This document shows positions 1-9,092 of a stretch of DNA of 64,000 nucleotides, piece after piece. Source of the DNA: Paenibacillus radicis (ex Gao et al. 2016) (GTDB taxonomy: Bacteria; Bacillota; Bacilli; Paenibacillales; Paenibacillaceae); NCBI RefSeq assembly GCF_014641555.1, contig NZ_BMHY01000006.1, positions 62,001 through 126,000 on the forward strand, in the 5' to 3' direction. Numbering within the stretch: position 1 is the first letter of the stretch; every line of letters begins with the position of its first letter. Position numbers and translations under genes: made by a program. Below the pieces are notes generated by a model, which was given only the letters and a program-made list of their open reading frames with translations, made no database searches and was not told the origin of the DNA.

Positions 1-1
1 A

Positions 2-1837
2 ATAACAGGCTGGATCGATTGGACTCGCGATCTAACCCAAGACAGCAACAGTCTGGAGCGAATGACGGAGACATTGTCCTTGCGGGGACCGGACGCATCA
101 GGCACTTGGATATCGGCCCATTGCGCGCTTGGTCATCGGCGCCTCAGCGTCATTGACCCGGAGAACGGCGCCCAGCCTATGATCAGGCATTCAGAGGATG
201 ACACATATGTAGTCGTCTATAACGGAGAGCTATATAATGCGCTGGAATTGCGTAAAGAATTGGAAAGCAGAGGACGCAGCTTCTCCACGACCTGCGATAC
301 AGAGGTGCTGCTCATCGCCTTTATCGAGTGGGGAAAAGCTTGCGTGGAGCGTTTTAACGGCATTTTCGCTTTCGCCATTTGGGATGTTACGGAGCAGGAG
401 CTGTTCCTTGCCCGCGACCGCCTGGGCGTCAAGCCGCTGTTCTTCAGTACAGCAGAAGGCCTGTTCCTGTTTGGTTCTGAGCCGAAGGCTATTCTCGCGC
501 ACCCTGCCGTAAAAGCGGAGGTCGGCGCAGAAGGCCTGGCAGAAGTATTCATTCTTGGACCTGCTAGGACGCCCGGTCAAGGCGTCTATAAGCAAATTAC
601 GGAGCTGCTTCCGGGGCATTGCATGACTGTCACCCGAGAAGGGCTGCGGAAAACGAAATATTGGAGCTTGGAGAGCCATCCCCACGACGAGGATGTCGCA
701 GCCACGGCGGAGCATGTTCGCGAGCTTCTAAAAGATACAACGGAACGGCAGCTCGTATCGGACGTGCCAGTATGCACACTGCTCTCCGGCGGTTTGGACT
801 CCAGCGCGCTTACAACGCTAGCCGTACGCTATTACGAGCAGACCGGCCAAGGCAATGTTCATACCTATTCGGTCGATTATCAGGACAACGACAAGCATTT
901 TCAAGCGCATGCATTCCAGCCGAACAGTGATGCACCTTGGATCGAGCGAATGACTACTCATCTGGGCACCATTCATCATCCGATTCAATTCGACACGCCG
1001 GAGCTGGTCGCTGCTCTGCGCGATGCCACGCTGGCCCGCGATTTGCCGGGTATGGCTGATGTCGACGCTTCTTTGCTGTTGTTTTGCCGCGAGATCAAAA
1101 AGGGAGCAACCGTAGCGATATCCGGCGAAGCAGCCGATGAAATATTTGGCGGCTACCCGTGGTTCCATCGCGAGGAAGCGCTGAACGCCTCCACCTTCCC
1201 TTGGTCGCTTGCTTCCGCTATGCGCGCCGATCTGCTCGCACCCGATGTAGCAGACTGGATTAAACCTCTCGACTATATCGGGGATCGTTATTCGCAAGCC
1301 ATCGCCGAGGTACCGCATCTGGATGGCGAGTCCGAGCAAGTGCGGCGCATGCGGCAAATGTCTTACTTGAACATTACCCGCTTCATGCCAACGCTGCTTG
1401 ACCGGAAAGACCGGATGAGCATGGCTGCCGGGCTTGAGGTTCGCGTTCCGTTTTGCGATCACCGTCTCGTGCAATATGTGTGGAACATCCCTTGGGAGAT
1501 TAAAACATCGGGCGATCGCGAAAAGGGTATTCTGCGTAAAGCGTTGAAAGGCGTTCTCCCGGACGATGTGCTGACGCGCAAAAAAAGCCCGTATCCCAAA
1601 ACGCATAATCCGAACTATTTGGCCGCCGTCAAAGGACTGCTGCTTGACGTACTAAACGATCCGTCCTCGCCAATTTTGCCTCTGATCAACGCAGCCAAAG
1701 TACGGGAAATCGCCGATTCTGCAACAGCAAGTTCAAATATTCCGTGGTTTGGACAATTAATGTCCGGCCCGCAGTTATTTGCTTATTTGTATCAGGTCAA
1801 CCTGTGGCTCAAGGAATATGGCGTTTCTATTAAGTAA
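2..1837 (+). CDS. asnB: Asparagine synthetase (glutamine-hydrolysing), 5' end cut by window edge
   Basis: Makes asparagine from aspartate, glutamine and ATP in the cytoplasm. The frame is open to the left edge and reads ITGWIDWTRDLTQ before the first ATG at 62, so that ATG is not the start. Only the initial Met-Cys-Gly, with the N-terminal nucleophile cysteine of class II glutamine amidotransferases, should be missing. The amidotransferase domain fills roughly the first 200 residues (LRGPDASG, VYNGELYN). The synthetase domain carries the PPi-loop LLSGGLDSSAL and SGEAADEIFGGYPW. With three residues added the protein would be about 614 aa, the size of Bacillus AsnO, and its C terminus resembles AsnO. 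Asparagine synthetase is secure; the AsnO subtype is inference. Confidence 0.95.
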   Translation: MTGWIDWTRDLTQDSNSLERMTETLSLRGPDASGTWISAHCALGHRRLSVIDPENGAQPMIRHSEDDTYVVVYNGELYNALELRKELESRGRSFSTTCDTEVLLIAFIEWGKACVERFNGIFAFAIWDVTEQELFLARDRLGVKPLFFSTAEGLFLFGSEPKAILAHPAVKAEVGAEGLAEVFILGPARTPGQGVYKQITELLPGHCMTVTREGLRKTKYWSLESHPHDEDVAATAEHVRELLKDTTERQLVSDVPVCTLLSGGLDSSALTTLAVRYYEQTGQGNVHTYSVDYQDNDKHFQAHAFQPNSDAPWIERMTTHLGTIHHPIQFDTPELVAALRDATLARDLPGMADVDASLLLFCREIKKGATVAISGEAADEIFGGYPWFHREEALNASTFPWSLASAMRADLLAPDVADWIKPLDYIGDRYSQAIAEVPHLDGESEQVRRMRQMSYLNITRFMPTLLDRKDRMSMAAGLEVRVPFCDHRLVQYVWNIPWEIKTSGDREKGILRKALKGVLPDDVLTRKKSPYPKTHNPNYLAAVKGLLLDVLNDPSSPILPLINAAKVREIADSATASSNIPWFGQLMSGPQLFAYLYQVNLWLKEYGVSIK

Positions 1838-1845
1838 AATAACGA

Positions 1846-1885
1846 AGAGGCCGACCGCAGCTTATAGCTGCGGCCGGCCTCTTTT
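1846..1885. terminator. Bidirectional intrinsic terminator between asnB and rdgB
   Basis: A 14-bp stem (GAGGCCGACCGCAG paired with CTGCGGCCGGCCTC, one G-U) closes a 7-nt loop. TTTTT follows on the plus strand and an A-rich run precedes it, which reads as a weaker T tract on the minus strand. It lies between the convergent 3' ends of asnB and rdgB and can serve both. Confidence 0.85.
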
Positions 1886-1913
1886 TCAGAAATATAGCAA
1901 GACTCCCCGGGAG

Positions 1914-2552
1914 TTACTTCAGCTTGTCCAGCAATTGCTCCAGCGCGTGGCCGCGATGGCTGATCTGCTGTTTCTCTTCCTTGGACAACTCAGCCATCGC
2001 ACGGCCAAGCTGCGGCAGCCAAAACAACGGATCATAACCGAAGCCGCCTTCGCCGCGGGGACGATCCGCAATATAGCCGTCTACCGTTCCTTCTGTTTCC
2101 ACAAACTCGCCGGTAGAAGGGTCATACAGCGCCAACGTGCATACGAATTGCGCCTCGCTAAGCAGCCTTGTCCCATCTGCCAGCGGTTCAGCCGCATCGG
2201 CACCGTCCAGCTTGGCTAGCTCTGCGAGCAGCTTGGCATTATTGCCGCTGTCTGTCGCGCCTTCACCTGCATATCTCGCCGAATAAACGCCCGGAGCACC
2301 ACCCAGCGAGTTCACCCGCAAGCCGGAATCATCGGCAAGTACAACAACCTGGAACGCATCCCCTGCTGCTTTCGCCTTAATCCGTGCGTTGGCAGCAAAT
2401 GTATCTCCATCCTCTACGATGTCTGGAAAATCCGGATAATCGTTAAGGCTTGCGACTTCTTTGCCCAATTTGCTGAGCGCATGAGCGAATTCCTTCACTT
2501 TGCCTTCGTTTTTCGTCGCAATCAGAATACGTTTGTCCGAGAGCTCCTTCAT
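1914..2552 (-). CDS. rdgB: XTP/dITP diphosphatase (RdgB/HAM1 family)
   Basis: House-cleaning pyrophosphatase that hydrolyses non-canonical purine nucleotides (XTP, dITP, ITP) so they are not built into DNA or RNA. The N-terminal ILIATKNEGKVKEF motif, VLADDSGLRVNSLGGAPGVYSARYAG and the C-terminal GGFGYDPLFW and SHRGHAL motifs are all present. The start ATG at 2552 lies one base after the rph stop, with GGAGGAGG inside the last rph codons as ribosome-binding site. This gives 212 aa, typical of the family; a longer frame to 2600 has no such site. Translationally coupled to rph, in the order gerM-rph-rdgB known from Bacillus subtilis. Confidence 0.95.
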   Translation of the reverse strand: MKELSDKRILIATKNEGKVKEFAHALSKLGKEVASLNDYPDFPDIVEDGDTFAANARIKAKAAGDAFQVVVLADDSGLRVNSLGGAPGVYSARYAGEGATDSGNNAKLLAELAKLDGADAAEPLADGTRLLSEAQFVCTLALYDPSTGEFVETEGTVDGYIADRPRGEGGFGYDPLFWLPQLGRAMAELSKEEKQQISHRGHALEQLLDKLK

Positions 2553-2553
2553 C

Positions 2554-3297
2554 CTATGCGCCTCCTCCGATACGGCCCGCGTCTTCACCAAGCGCTTCAC
2601 GCTGACGCTCGATCAGACGTCCGATACCGCCTTCTGCCAGTTCAAGAAGCTCGTTGAGCTCGCTGCGAGAGAATGGCTCCTCTTCTCCAGTTCCTTGCAC
2701 CTCGACAAACTTGCCATTGCCGGTCATAACGACGTTCATATCGACCTTCGCCTTGGAATCCTCATCATAGTTCAGATCCAGCAAAGCTCTTTCTTGAATA
2801 ACACCCACGCTTACCGATGCCAAATAATCAGTGATCGGATATTTGGCAAACGTTGTCGTCTTCGCCAGCTTGTTAACAGCCAGACACAAAGCTACAAACG
2901 AGCCGGTTATTGAAGTTGTTCTCGTACCGCCATCTGCTTGAATGACGTCGCAATCCAGCGTAATGGTACGCTCGCCGAGTGCTTGAAGATCAACTACTGA
3001 ACGCAAAGCGCGGCCAATCAGCCGTTGAATTTCCATCGTCCGGCCTGTCAGCTTGCCTCGTGCCGCTTCCCGCTGATTACGGGAATGCGTCGCACGCGGA
3101 AGCATGGAGTATTCCGCTGTAATCCACCCCTTGCCTTGACCTTTCATAAAGGGCGGAACACGCTCCTCGACACTTGCTGTGCAAATGACTTTCGTCTCTC
3201 CGACTTCAATAAGTACGGAGCCTTCTGCATATTTGTTAACGCCGGTCGTAATCGTCACCGGACGCAGCTCGCTTGGTTGGCGGCCATCAGTTCTCAT
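2554..3297 (-). CDS. rph: Ribonuclease PH
   Basis: Phosphate-dependent 3'-5' exoribonuclease that trims tRNA 3' ends. The 247-aa length is normal. Family motifs visible are [14 protein letters not shown] at the start, the Arg-rich [19 protein letters not shown] region and the phosphate-binding region [22 protein letters not shown] lies about 8 nt before the ATG. It is followed immediately by rdgB. An intrinsic terminator behind gerM separates it from the upstream gerM gene, so rph-rdgB probably has its own promoter or is transcribed by read-through. Confidence 0.95.
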   Translation of the reverse strand: MRTDGRQPSELRPVTITTGVNKYAEGSVLIEVGETKVICTASVEERVPPFMKGQGKGWITAEYSMLPRATHSRNQREAARGKLTGRTMEIQRLIGRALRSVVDLQALGERTITLDCDVIQADGGTRTTSITGSFVALCLAVNKLAKTTTFAKYPITDYLASVSVGVIQERALLDLNYDEDSKAKVDMNVVMTGNGKFVEVQGTGEEEPFSRSELNELLELAEGGIGRLIERQREALGEDAGRIGGGA

Positions 3298-3471
3298 TGT
3301 TGCATCCTCCTGAATCTTTCGTTCTTCTGTCCGCGATCACATCGCATTACTATGTAAGGTTCGCAGCCTATCGTTACAATCCTTCCTATTTTACCAAAGG
3401 CTCATACGAAAAGCACCCTTGAAGCCATTTTCATTTTTTCAAATGGCCTATCTGCGCCACTGCCAGTCCAT

Positions 3472-3502
3472 AAAAAAGAGGAGAGCTTTTGCAGCTCTCC
3501 CC
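3472..3502 (-). terminator. Intrinsic terminator after gerM
   Basis: Perfect 8-bp stem GGAGAGCT/AGCTCTCC with a 5-nt loop. On the minus strand it is followed by TCTTTTTTAT. It lies just past the gerM stop and about 175 bp before rph. Confidence 0.8.
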
Positions 3503-3520
3503 TACTTGCTTTCCGTTCAA

Positions 3521-4573
3521 TTAGCTTTTAATGGCATTGACGTGATGAGGACGCGAAACCGGCGCGCTGTAGGAATTGTTTTTATCATCGATGACGTTGG
3601 ATTCACCGTTAAGTAAAATTTGCACTTTAGATGCTTTCGTATTTTCCGTGAGTGACAAGACGACCGCCTGCAGCATTTCCTCCGGTGCAGCTTGGCCCTC
3701 TTCATAAGCAGGATCCTCGAGATCGACGGTTACCGTATCGTCCTTTTGCACAATACTATTAACCTTGACGTCATTGGTGATGACGCTGGTCAGCTCTTTT
3801 TTGTTCAACGGCCCGGAAATGAGCTGTTCCATTGCTGCGTCGGCCAATTTCTCAGGACGGGCGATCAAGCGCGTAACCGGTACATAATATTGCTCGTCAT
3901 GCGATGTTTGCGAAGAGAAGTACAGCGTAACCGGAGTCGAGTTGGCATAGTTGACGCCGTCAGCAGCTTCCAGGTTGATCCCGACTGCTCGTGTCAATGG
4001 CTCGTCTAACGGGAAACCGTCAACCGGCATTTCTTGCAGCTTTTCACCCTCTGACAATAACTCAACACCCTCAATACCTGTCATAGCTGTAAGAGTCCAT
4101 GCAATCGCCTCTACGATGGAACGCTCTTCCGTATTGGTGTAGCTGTTGAAAGCTTCGGAGAAATCAACGATCGCCAGCTTGTTTTCGATTTTGAATGATT
4201 TAACTTGCGTTCCTTGCGGGAGAACTGCCTTGAAATCCTCCGGCAATTGGCTGGCATACGCACCGCCGTCAACCATCATTTCCAACGCTTTTTGACCTGG
4301 CTGCTCGTTTTTGCCAAACGTCGTTTGCAGCGCTACCGGTGCCAAATAACCGTTCCGATCCTTCAAGTATACCGTCATCTGAGTTGCATCACCTTGGCCA
4401 GGCTGCTGGGCCTGTCCAGTATTCGTACCGTCAACGTTGCTCGTTTCGTTCGTCCGAGGGGGATCAATTTCCCCATTCGTTTTTTTCGAAAACAACCCGC
4501 AGCCTGTCATTAAGATCGGCATTACCAGTAAACCGCCGATTGCGGCGCGGCGAATCCATCGTGTTTGAATCAT
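3521..4573 (-). CDS. gerM: GerMN-domain sporulation/germination lipoprotein GerM
   Basis: The N terminus has a basic stretch, a hydrophobic core and the lipobox LMTGC (Cys about residue 25), so it is an exported lipoprotein. Two GerMN repeats follow, about residues 65-200 and 210-330; the first ends in a SEAFNSY-type segment. Length 350 aa. In Bacillus, GerM works in the space between mother cell and forespore during engulfment and is also needed for normal germination; that role is carried over from the family. GGGGAGG precedes the ATG. Gene order gerM-rph-rdgB is conserved. Confidence 0.9.
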   Translation of the reverse strand: MIQTRWIRRAAIGGLLVMPILMTGCGLFSKKTNGEIDPPRTNETSNVDGTNTGQAQQPGQGDATQMTVYLKDRNGYLAPVALQTTFGKNEQPGQKALEMMVDGGAYASQLPEDFKAVLPQGTQVKSFKIENKLAIVDFSEAFNSYTNTEERSIVEAIAWTLTAMTGIEGVELLSEGEKLQEMPVDGFPLDEPLTRAVGINLEAADGVNYANSTPVTLYFSSQTSHDEQYYVPVTRLIARPEKLADAAMEQLISGPLNKKELTSVITNDVKVNSIVQKDDTVTVDLEDPAYEEGQAAPEEMLQAVVLSLTENTKASKVQILLNGESNVIDDKNNSYSAPVSRPHHVNAIKS

Positions 4574-4702
4574 ATTAACCTTTCCTCCCCAATCGATTAT
4601 TGCCTCGCGGCTTTTTACATTTGCTTATTTGTAGTACTATGTATACGAGCCCTTCCCTGATTTAGACCAGTTTTGTCCACAAAATGATGAGGGGGTAATG
4701 CG

Positions 4703-5242
4703 GTGTTTACACCAAATCCTTATAGCTTGAACAGCCGCAAGGTCGCAGAGGCTACAGATGAGTGGCTCGCGAAACGCGGCGTATCCAAAACGCAAATCGG
4801 ACAACTCGTCCATTTTTTACAAAAAGACTATTTCCCTGATCTTTCGCTGGATGAATGCATCGTCCATGTTGATGCGGTATTGTCCAAACGCGAGGTGCAA
4901 AATGCGGTGCTGACCGGCATTCAGCTTGACGTGCTTGCCGAAGAAGGCAAGCTCATCACTCCGCTTCAGGAGATGATTAAAAACGATGAAGGGTTGTATG
5001 GCTGCGATGAAGTGCTTGCGCTCTCTATCGTGAACGTATACGGCAGCATCGGCTTTACCAACTTCGGCTATATCGACAAGCTGAAGCCCGGCATATTGAA
5101 AAAGCTGAATGAGAAAAACGGCGAGCATACGCATACTTTTCTCGACGATATCGTAGGAGCAATTGCCGCTTCAGCAGCAAGCCGAATCGCTCACCGCAAG
5201 CAAGCAGAACGTGAGGCAGACACCAATCTGCCGCTTGATTGA
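4703..5242 (+). CDS. Phosphatidylglycerophosphatase A-related protein (YutG-like)
   Basis: Soluble 179-aa member of the PgpA-related family (B. subtilis YutG), without the membrane helices of Gram-negative PgpA. Typical stretches are SKREVQNAVLTGI, the central VLALSIVNVYGSIGFTNFGYIDK and the C-terminal FLDDIVGAIAASAASRI. The start is GTG at 4703, preceded at 7 nt by GAGGGGG. A phospholipid-phosphatase role follows only from family membership and is not proven for the soluble Firmicute branch. A clear paralogue lies at 32793-33287. The gene is divergent from gerM and ends in a strong terminator. Confidence 0.8.
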   Translation: MFTPNPYSLNSRKVAEATDEWLAKRGVSKTQIGQLVHFLQKDYFPDLSLDECIVHVDAVLSKREVQNAVLTGIQLDVLAEEGKLITPLQEMIKNDEGLYGCDEVLALSIVNVYGSIGFTNFGYIDKLKPGILKKLNEKNGEHTHTFLDDIVGAIAASAASRIAHRKQAEREADTNLPLD

Positions 5243-5253
5243 TCGTATAAAGA

Positions 5254-5292
5254 AGAGCCTGCCGCATTCGATTGCGGCAGGCTCTTTTTTTA
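5254..5292 (+). terminator. Intrinsic terminator after the PgpA-like gene
   Basis: Perfect 12-bp stem AGAGCCTGCCGC/GCGGCAGGCTCT with an 8-nt loop (first pair of which can close), followed by a long T run. Confidence 0.9.
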
Positions 5293-5337
5293 GGCTGAGT
5301 TAGAACGACATATTGATAAATAGGCAGGGATATACTT

Positions 5338-5960
5338 ATGACCGTCAATGAGCGGCCCCCTTTTTCCAAAGAGCTTTCGGTACAACAATTTGAAATGCAT
5401 TACTGGTATAAGAAGGAATTGATCGACCTATGCAGCGAGCATAACATCCCCTCATCGGGAACAAAGGCGGAGCTGGAAGAACGAATCAAGAAATGGCTGA
5501 CCGGTGAAGAAATCGTGAATACTCGGCAAAAGAGCACAACGTTAAGAATGAAGCAGGAGCATGACAAGGAGCTTTCGCTATCTACAAGGCTCATTCCCGA
5601 TGGGTTTAAATTTAACAGCAAGCCAGGCAATTTTTTGCTGATTATTACAAGAAGCAAAAATTTTCCTTCACCAAAAAAATGGCGTCGCTACTTAGAGAAG
5701 CTGAGCGCCGGGGCGATATGGAAATGACAGTGGCCGATTTAATTCAAGTCTACGAGGGTAAGACGGAGCTTGTAAGCGCAGAGGAAAAAACCTATCAGTG
5801 GAATAACTTCGTAAAGGACTTTAATAAAGACCCGCGCACAAAAGCAATTGGAAACCGGATGAACGTCGCTGCCCAGTTATGGAAGCAAGTGAGGGATAAT
5901 CCTGGTTCCAAGCAGTATTCGCCAGATTTATTGGCCTCCTATTTAGACGACAAGAAATAA
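5338..5960 (+). pseudogene. SAP-domain protein gene broken by a frameshift
   Basis: Two overlapping frames together make one protein of about 207 aa. The first part (5338 to about 5635) holds a SAP-type helix-extended-loop-helix, LIDLCSEHNIPSSGTKAELEERIKKWL, a putative nucleic-acid-binding motif (roughly residues 25-55, quoted here with its KAELEERI core). After the run of six T at 5631-5636 the protein sense moves to the frame of 5679-5960: FFADYYKKQKFSFTKKMASL, then LREAERRGDMEMTVADLIQ. Adding one T to the run would restore one frame (GNFFADYYKK). The first frame otherwise ends at 5727. Whether this is a real mutation, slippage or a sequencing error cannot be told here. Confidence 0.75.
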
Positions 5961-6039
5961 TAAAGGCAATACTGGCTTGGTTTGACTGCTTGGTTTACTG
6001 TCCTGCTTGCAAGTTAGGTTTGCCATTGACTGCAACGAT

Positions 6040-6225
6040 CAAAATGTAAAAGTGCAGGTTGTTAGTCGATTTTTAGACCATTTAGCCCCTCAAAATGCAA
6101 ATGTGCAGTTTGATAGGCTAAAAAAGCCGGTATAGAGTGAAATTGACTGATTTCAAATGCACTTTTGCATTTTGATCGCTTTATTGGACCTTTTGAGCTT
6201 AATCAAAATGTACATTTGCATTTTG
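6040..6225. repeat. 186-bp four-box palindromic repeat element, copy 1
   Basis: Four 22-bp boxes with CAAAATG at the left and CATTTTG or a variant at the right lie at 6040-6061, 6091-6112, 6153-6174 and 6204-6225. Start-to-start distances are 51, 62 and 51 bp. The reverse complement matches copy 2 (38851-39036) box for box at the same spacing; by hand count 83 of 88 box bases agree against about 61 of 98 spacer bases. It fills much of the 400-bp gap between two convergent genes. The rest of the gap (5961-6039, 6226-6361) holds no gene; TATAGAGTRAARTTGAYTG occurs twice (near 6131 and 6254). Confidence 0.85.
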
Positions 6226-6361
6226 TTTCCCACTTCGCACAGCAAGGCCTGCATATAGAGTAAAGTTGATTGCCCATCTACTCAGCAGGCATTGTGTAAT
6301 TAAAGGCGCGCATCTTTAAGCTTTGACACTGCCGGGTGTTGCACTGGATGATCTGAGATAT

Positions 6362-6820
6362 TTATAGAAATCGATAGGGGCGGTATTGATGGCTGCTGTC
6401 GTTTTTTGTCAGTTTAATAGGCTCTTTGTTTGAGTAGACGATAATATGATCACTATTCATTCCGTAATTGCCATCCAGAATCGTATAGCTCGGTGGTCCG
6501 TCCACCCGATGAACAACGATGAAATAGTTTTCGTGCGCAGTTGCCAGCATCGCTAGCTTAACTATCGCTTTAGGCTTCAGTTTAGTAGCAACTGCTAGCT
6601 CGGCCTCCGATACGTAAGGAGGGATGACATAGACCTCATCTGCTTCCTTGAATGTAAAGCTGACTATCCCCTGGTCATTCAGACCGTTGATCGCTGCTTC
6701 AACCGTTTGTCCAATTGTTTGGTCCTTCGTTAGACGCCCCGAATCCGGAAACGGTGCTGCAAACAGCGCCGCTACAATGGCAATAAATGCTGCAAAATAA
6801 ACGAGCTGACTTCTTCTCAT
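6362..6820 (-). CDS. Small exported or membrane-anchored protein, unknown function
   Basis: Not recognised. The start at ATG 6820 has AAGGGAG about 8 nt upstream, giving 152 aa; a longer frame to 6886 lacks such a site. The N terminus MRRSQLVYFAAFIAIVAAL is a signal peptide or single membrane anchor. The remainder is a soluble domain with VSFTFKEADEVYVIPPYVSE, and the chain ends YRPYRFL. The only neighbour on this strand is the surface-protein gene upstream, 123 bp away, so shared transcription is possible but unproven. Confidence 0.65.
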   Translation of the reverse strand: MRRSQLVYFAAFIAIVAALFAAPFPDSGRLTKDQTIGQTVEAAINGLNDQGIVSFTFKEADEVYVIPPYVSEAELAVATKLKPKAIVKLAMLATAHENYFIVVHRVDGPPSYTILDGNYGMNSDHIIVYSNKEPIKLTKNDSSHQYRPYRFL

Positions 6821-6942
6821 CGTATATCTCCCTTGCTGCGAATAGACTTTAACTAGTAGACGACGTAAACAGGTGAAAAATAACAATTCTCTACAAAAAA
6901 AGCCGGAGAGCTATAGCCCCCGGCAGTAGAAATGATTTCGAG

Positions 6943-9066
6943 TTATTTCCGTTGTTTCATCCGAATTGTAAGCCCCGCGGCTGCAAGCAGCAGTCCTGCC
7001 GCGTAATAAGGAAGTGAACTGGATTCGCCTGTTTTAGGCAGTTGATCTACGTTGACACTGCCTGCTGGCGGTGTTTCTTCGTCGATCACAATCTCGTCCT
7101 CGTCAGAACCCGTAGACGGACTTGCAGAAGACGAAGGCGTCTCCCCATCTCCACCGTCTACTGGGCCCAATGGCGGCTCTTCCGGCGTAATGACGATCTC
7201 CTCGTCTGGCGTTGCAGAAGGGCTAGCGGTCGGAGTCGATGACGGCTCCGTACTTGGCGTTGCTGCAGGACCACCGCTTGGTGTTGGCTCTGGTGTTACT
7301 ACAGGTGTAGGGCCTGGCGTCGCACTTGGCGTAGCTTCAGGCGTCGGACCAGGTGTTACTTCCGGCGTTGCTGTCGGCGTCGACTCTGGTGTCGCTGTCG
7401 GCGTCGACTCTGGTGTTGCCGTCGGTGTTGCCTCTGGCGTTGCTGTCGGCGTCGACTCTGGCGTTGCTGTCGGTGTCGACTCTGGTGTTGCTGTCGGCGT
7501 TGACACTGGCGTCGCCGTCGGTGTTACCTCTGGCGTCGCCGTCGGTGTTACCTCTGGCGTTGCTGTCGGCGTGGACTCTGGCGTCGCTGTCGGTGTTACC
7601 TCTGGTGTCGCTGTTGGCGTGAACTCTGGTGTCGCCGTCGGTGTCGACTCTGGTGTTGCCGTCGGTGTTGACACTGGTGTCTCTGTTGGCGTGGACTCTG
7701 GCGTCGCCGTCGGTGTTGACACTGGTGTCGCTGTTGGCGTGGACTCTGGCGTTGCTGTTGGTGTTGACACTGGTGTCGCCGTCGGTGTTGCCTCTGGCGT
7801 TGCTGTCGGTGTTGCCTCTGGCGTCGCTGTCGGCGTTGCCTCTGGTGTCGCTGCCGGTGTTGCCTCTGGCGTCGCCGTCGGAGTTGCCTCTGGCGTTGCT
7901 GTCGGTGTTGCCTCTGGCGTTGCTGTCGGTGTTGCCTCTGGCGTTGCTGTCGGTGTTGCTTCTGGCGTTGCTGTTGGTGTTGCTTCTGGTTCGTCACTTG
8001 GCGACGGAGTTGGCGTTACTTCTGGCGTAGCTGTTGGTGTTGCTTCTGGTTCGTCGCTTGGCGACGGAGTTGGCGTTATTTCTGGCGTCGCGCTTGGCGT
8101 AGCCTCAGGTGTTGCTTCTGGTGTTGCTTCTGGTGTCGCTGTCGGCGTTGCGGTAGGCGTCGCTGTTGGTGTCGGACTAGCCTCCGGTTCTGGAACCGTG
8201 CCATCGAACGGGTAATAATGAGCCTCGACATGCCCATCCAGTGAAGCAGCAATAATATTGCCTGCAATATTGCTATATGTCGTCTTTACACTAGCGTAAG
8301 GAGCCAATAGCGTGCCTCTTTGACCGGAAGAACCGATTGTAATATCAGTAGCTTCTGGAAAGTTGAATAGCAATTTGCGTACGGCAGCCGGATTCGTATG
8401 CTCGCTAAGCGTATTATTCTTATCCGGCATAAAGGTTCCTGCCGTGCCAAAGCTTCTGGAATTTCCTTTTACATTTACAATGACGGTCGATCCATTCGGC
8501 ACCTGAATGACCAGCTCGCCGTAATTTTGATCGATTTCAAATACATTCAAATTGTTGTCTGTTCCCGCTAACGTCAGCGTCCCGTAAGCATTGCTCGCGG
8601 TTCCGTTCGCAGGCAATGCAGCAAGCTTCGCAGAAACTTCCTTCAGATAAGAGGCTTCGGCGTTGAAATCAATCGGATTTCCCTGCTTAGGAGAGGTTCC
8701 GTTTGTAACCGTTACATTCCCCGTATACGAACCGCCGTATTTGGCATTGCCGCCTTTTACCGTCCCATTGTTAAAAACCAGCGAACCGCCAACGACCAAT
8801 GCGTTATCGATCACCTTTTCTTTGCTGTTCACGGAGTAGTTGGTAAAATTCGCAGCTCCACCAGCCGCAACAGGTCCCTCTGAATCGGTGTTCATCAGCG
8901 ATACGCTGCCCAGTACAAAAATATTATAAGCGCCTGCCGTGCCTAGCAATGACGATGCTGGAGAAGCCGCCGCACTCACAATCGCATGCAGTCCCGCTCC
9001 GAAAATAACGATTGCCGACATCGCTAGCAAAAAAGCTGTCTTTATCTGTTTTTCAAACAAATTCAT
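6943..9066 (-). CDS. Choice-of-anchor A surface protein with Thr-Pro repeat stalk and LPKTG sorting signal
   Basis: A 707-aa cell-wall protein in three parts. After a signal peptide (about 1-34, ending near AAASPASS), residues 35-290 form a choice-of-anchor A domain, recognised from [23 protein letters not shown] and the [21 protein letters not shown] end. Residues about 293-640 are a low-complexity stalk built from [12 protein letters not shown] units. The C terminus has LPKTGESSS, a hydrophobic stretch and a basic RMKQRK tail, the pattern sortase A uses to link proteins to peptidoglycan. GGGGAGG lies just before the ATG. Expression is probably set by the c-di-GMP riboswitch in the leader, suggesting a part in adhesion or biofilm; the ligand is unknown. 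Confidence 0.85.
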   Translation of the reverse strand: MNLFEKQIKTAFLLAMSAIVIFGAGLHAIVSAAASPASSLLGTAGAYNIFVLGSVSLMNTDSEGPVAAGGAANFTNYSVNSKEKVIDNALVVGGSLVFNNGTVKGGNAKYGGSYTGNVTVTNGTSPKQGNPIDFNAEASYLKEVSAKLAALPANGTASNAYGTLTLAGTDNNLNVFEIDQNYGELVIQVPNGSTVIVNVKGNSRSFGTAGTFMPDKNNTLSEHTNPAAVRKLLFNFPEATDITIGSSGQRGTLLAPYASVKTTYSNIAGNIIAASLDGHVEAHYYPFDGTVPEPEASPTPTATPTATPTATPEATPEATPEATPSATPEITPTPSPSDEPEATPTATPEVTPTPSPSDEPEATPTATPEATPTATPEATPTATPEATPTATPEATPTATPEATPAATPEATPTATPEATPTATPEATPTATPVSTPTATPESTPTATPVSTPTATPESTPTETPVSTPTATPESTPTATPEFTPTATPEVTPTATPESTPTATPEVTPTATPEVTPTATPVSTPTATPESTPTATPESTPTATPEATPTATPESTPTATPESTPTATPEVTPGPTPEATPSATPGPTPVVTPEPTPSGGPAATPSTEPSSTPTASPSATPDEEIVITPEEPPLGPVDGGDGETPSSSASPSTGSDEDEIVIDEETPPAGSVNVDQLPKTGESSSLPYYAAGLLLAAAGLTIRMKQRK
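7316..8175 (-). repeat. Coding tandem repeat of the Thr-Pro-Glu stalk
   Basis: Degenerate 12-bp and 24-bp units encode ATPT/ATPE, with Ser, Val or Ala variants (ATPEST, ATPVST, ATPEVT). Two longer units containing [11 protein letters not shown] lie near 7990 and 8050. Synonymous variation between units is high, so this is an old array, but long runs are near-identical and could change copy number by slippage or recombination. Confidence 0.85.
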
Positions 9067-9092
9067 GTCCTCCCCGCACGTATTATGGCAAT

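Noticed and set aside
62..64. ATG at 62 as the start of the asparagine synthetase
   Set aside because: The frame is open further upstream and encodes the conserved residues before it; the catalytic N-terminal Cys must lie just outside the window.
6040..6225. CRISPR array
   Set aside because: The regular boxes are palindromic, the intervals are unequal (51, 62, 51) and the spacers are themselves related between the two copies; there are no cas genes.
7052..8215. 387-aa open frame antisense to the surface-protein gene, rich in Gly-Val-Ala-Ser
   Set aside because: It is a shadow of the repeat array; its composition follows from the reversed Thr-Pro units, and it has no ribosome-binding site or family motif.
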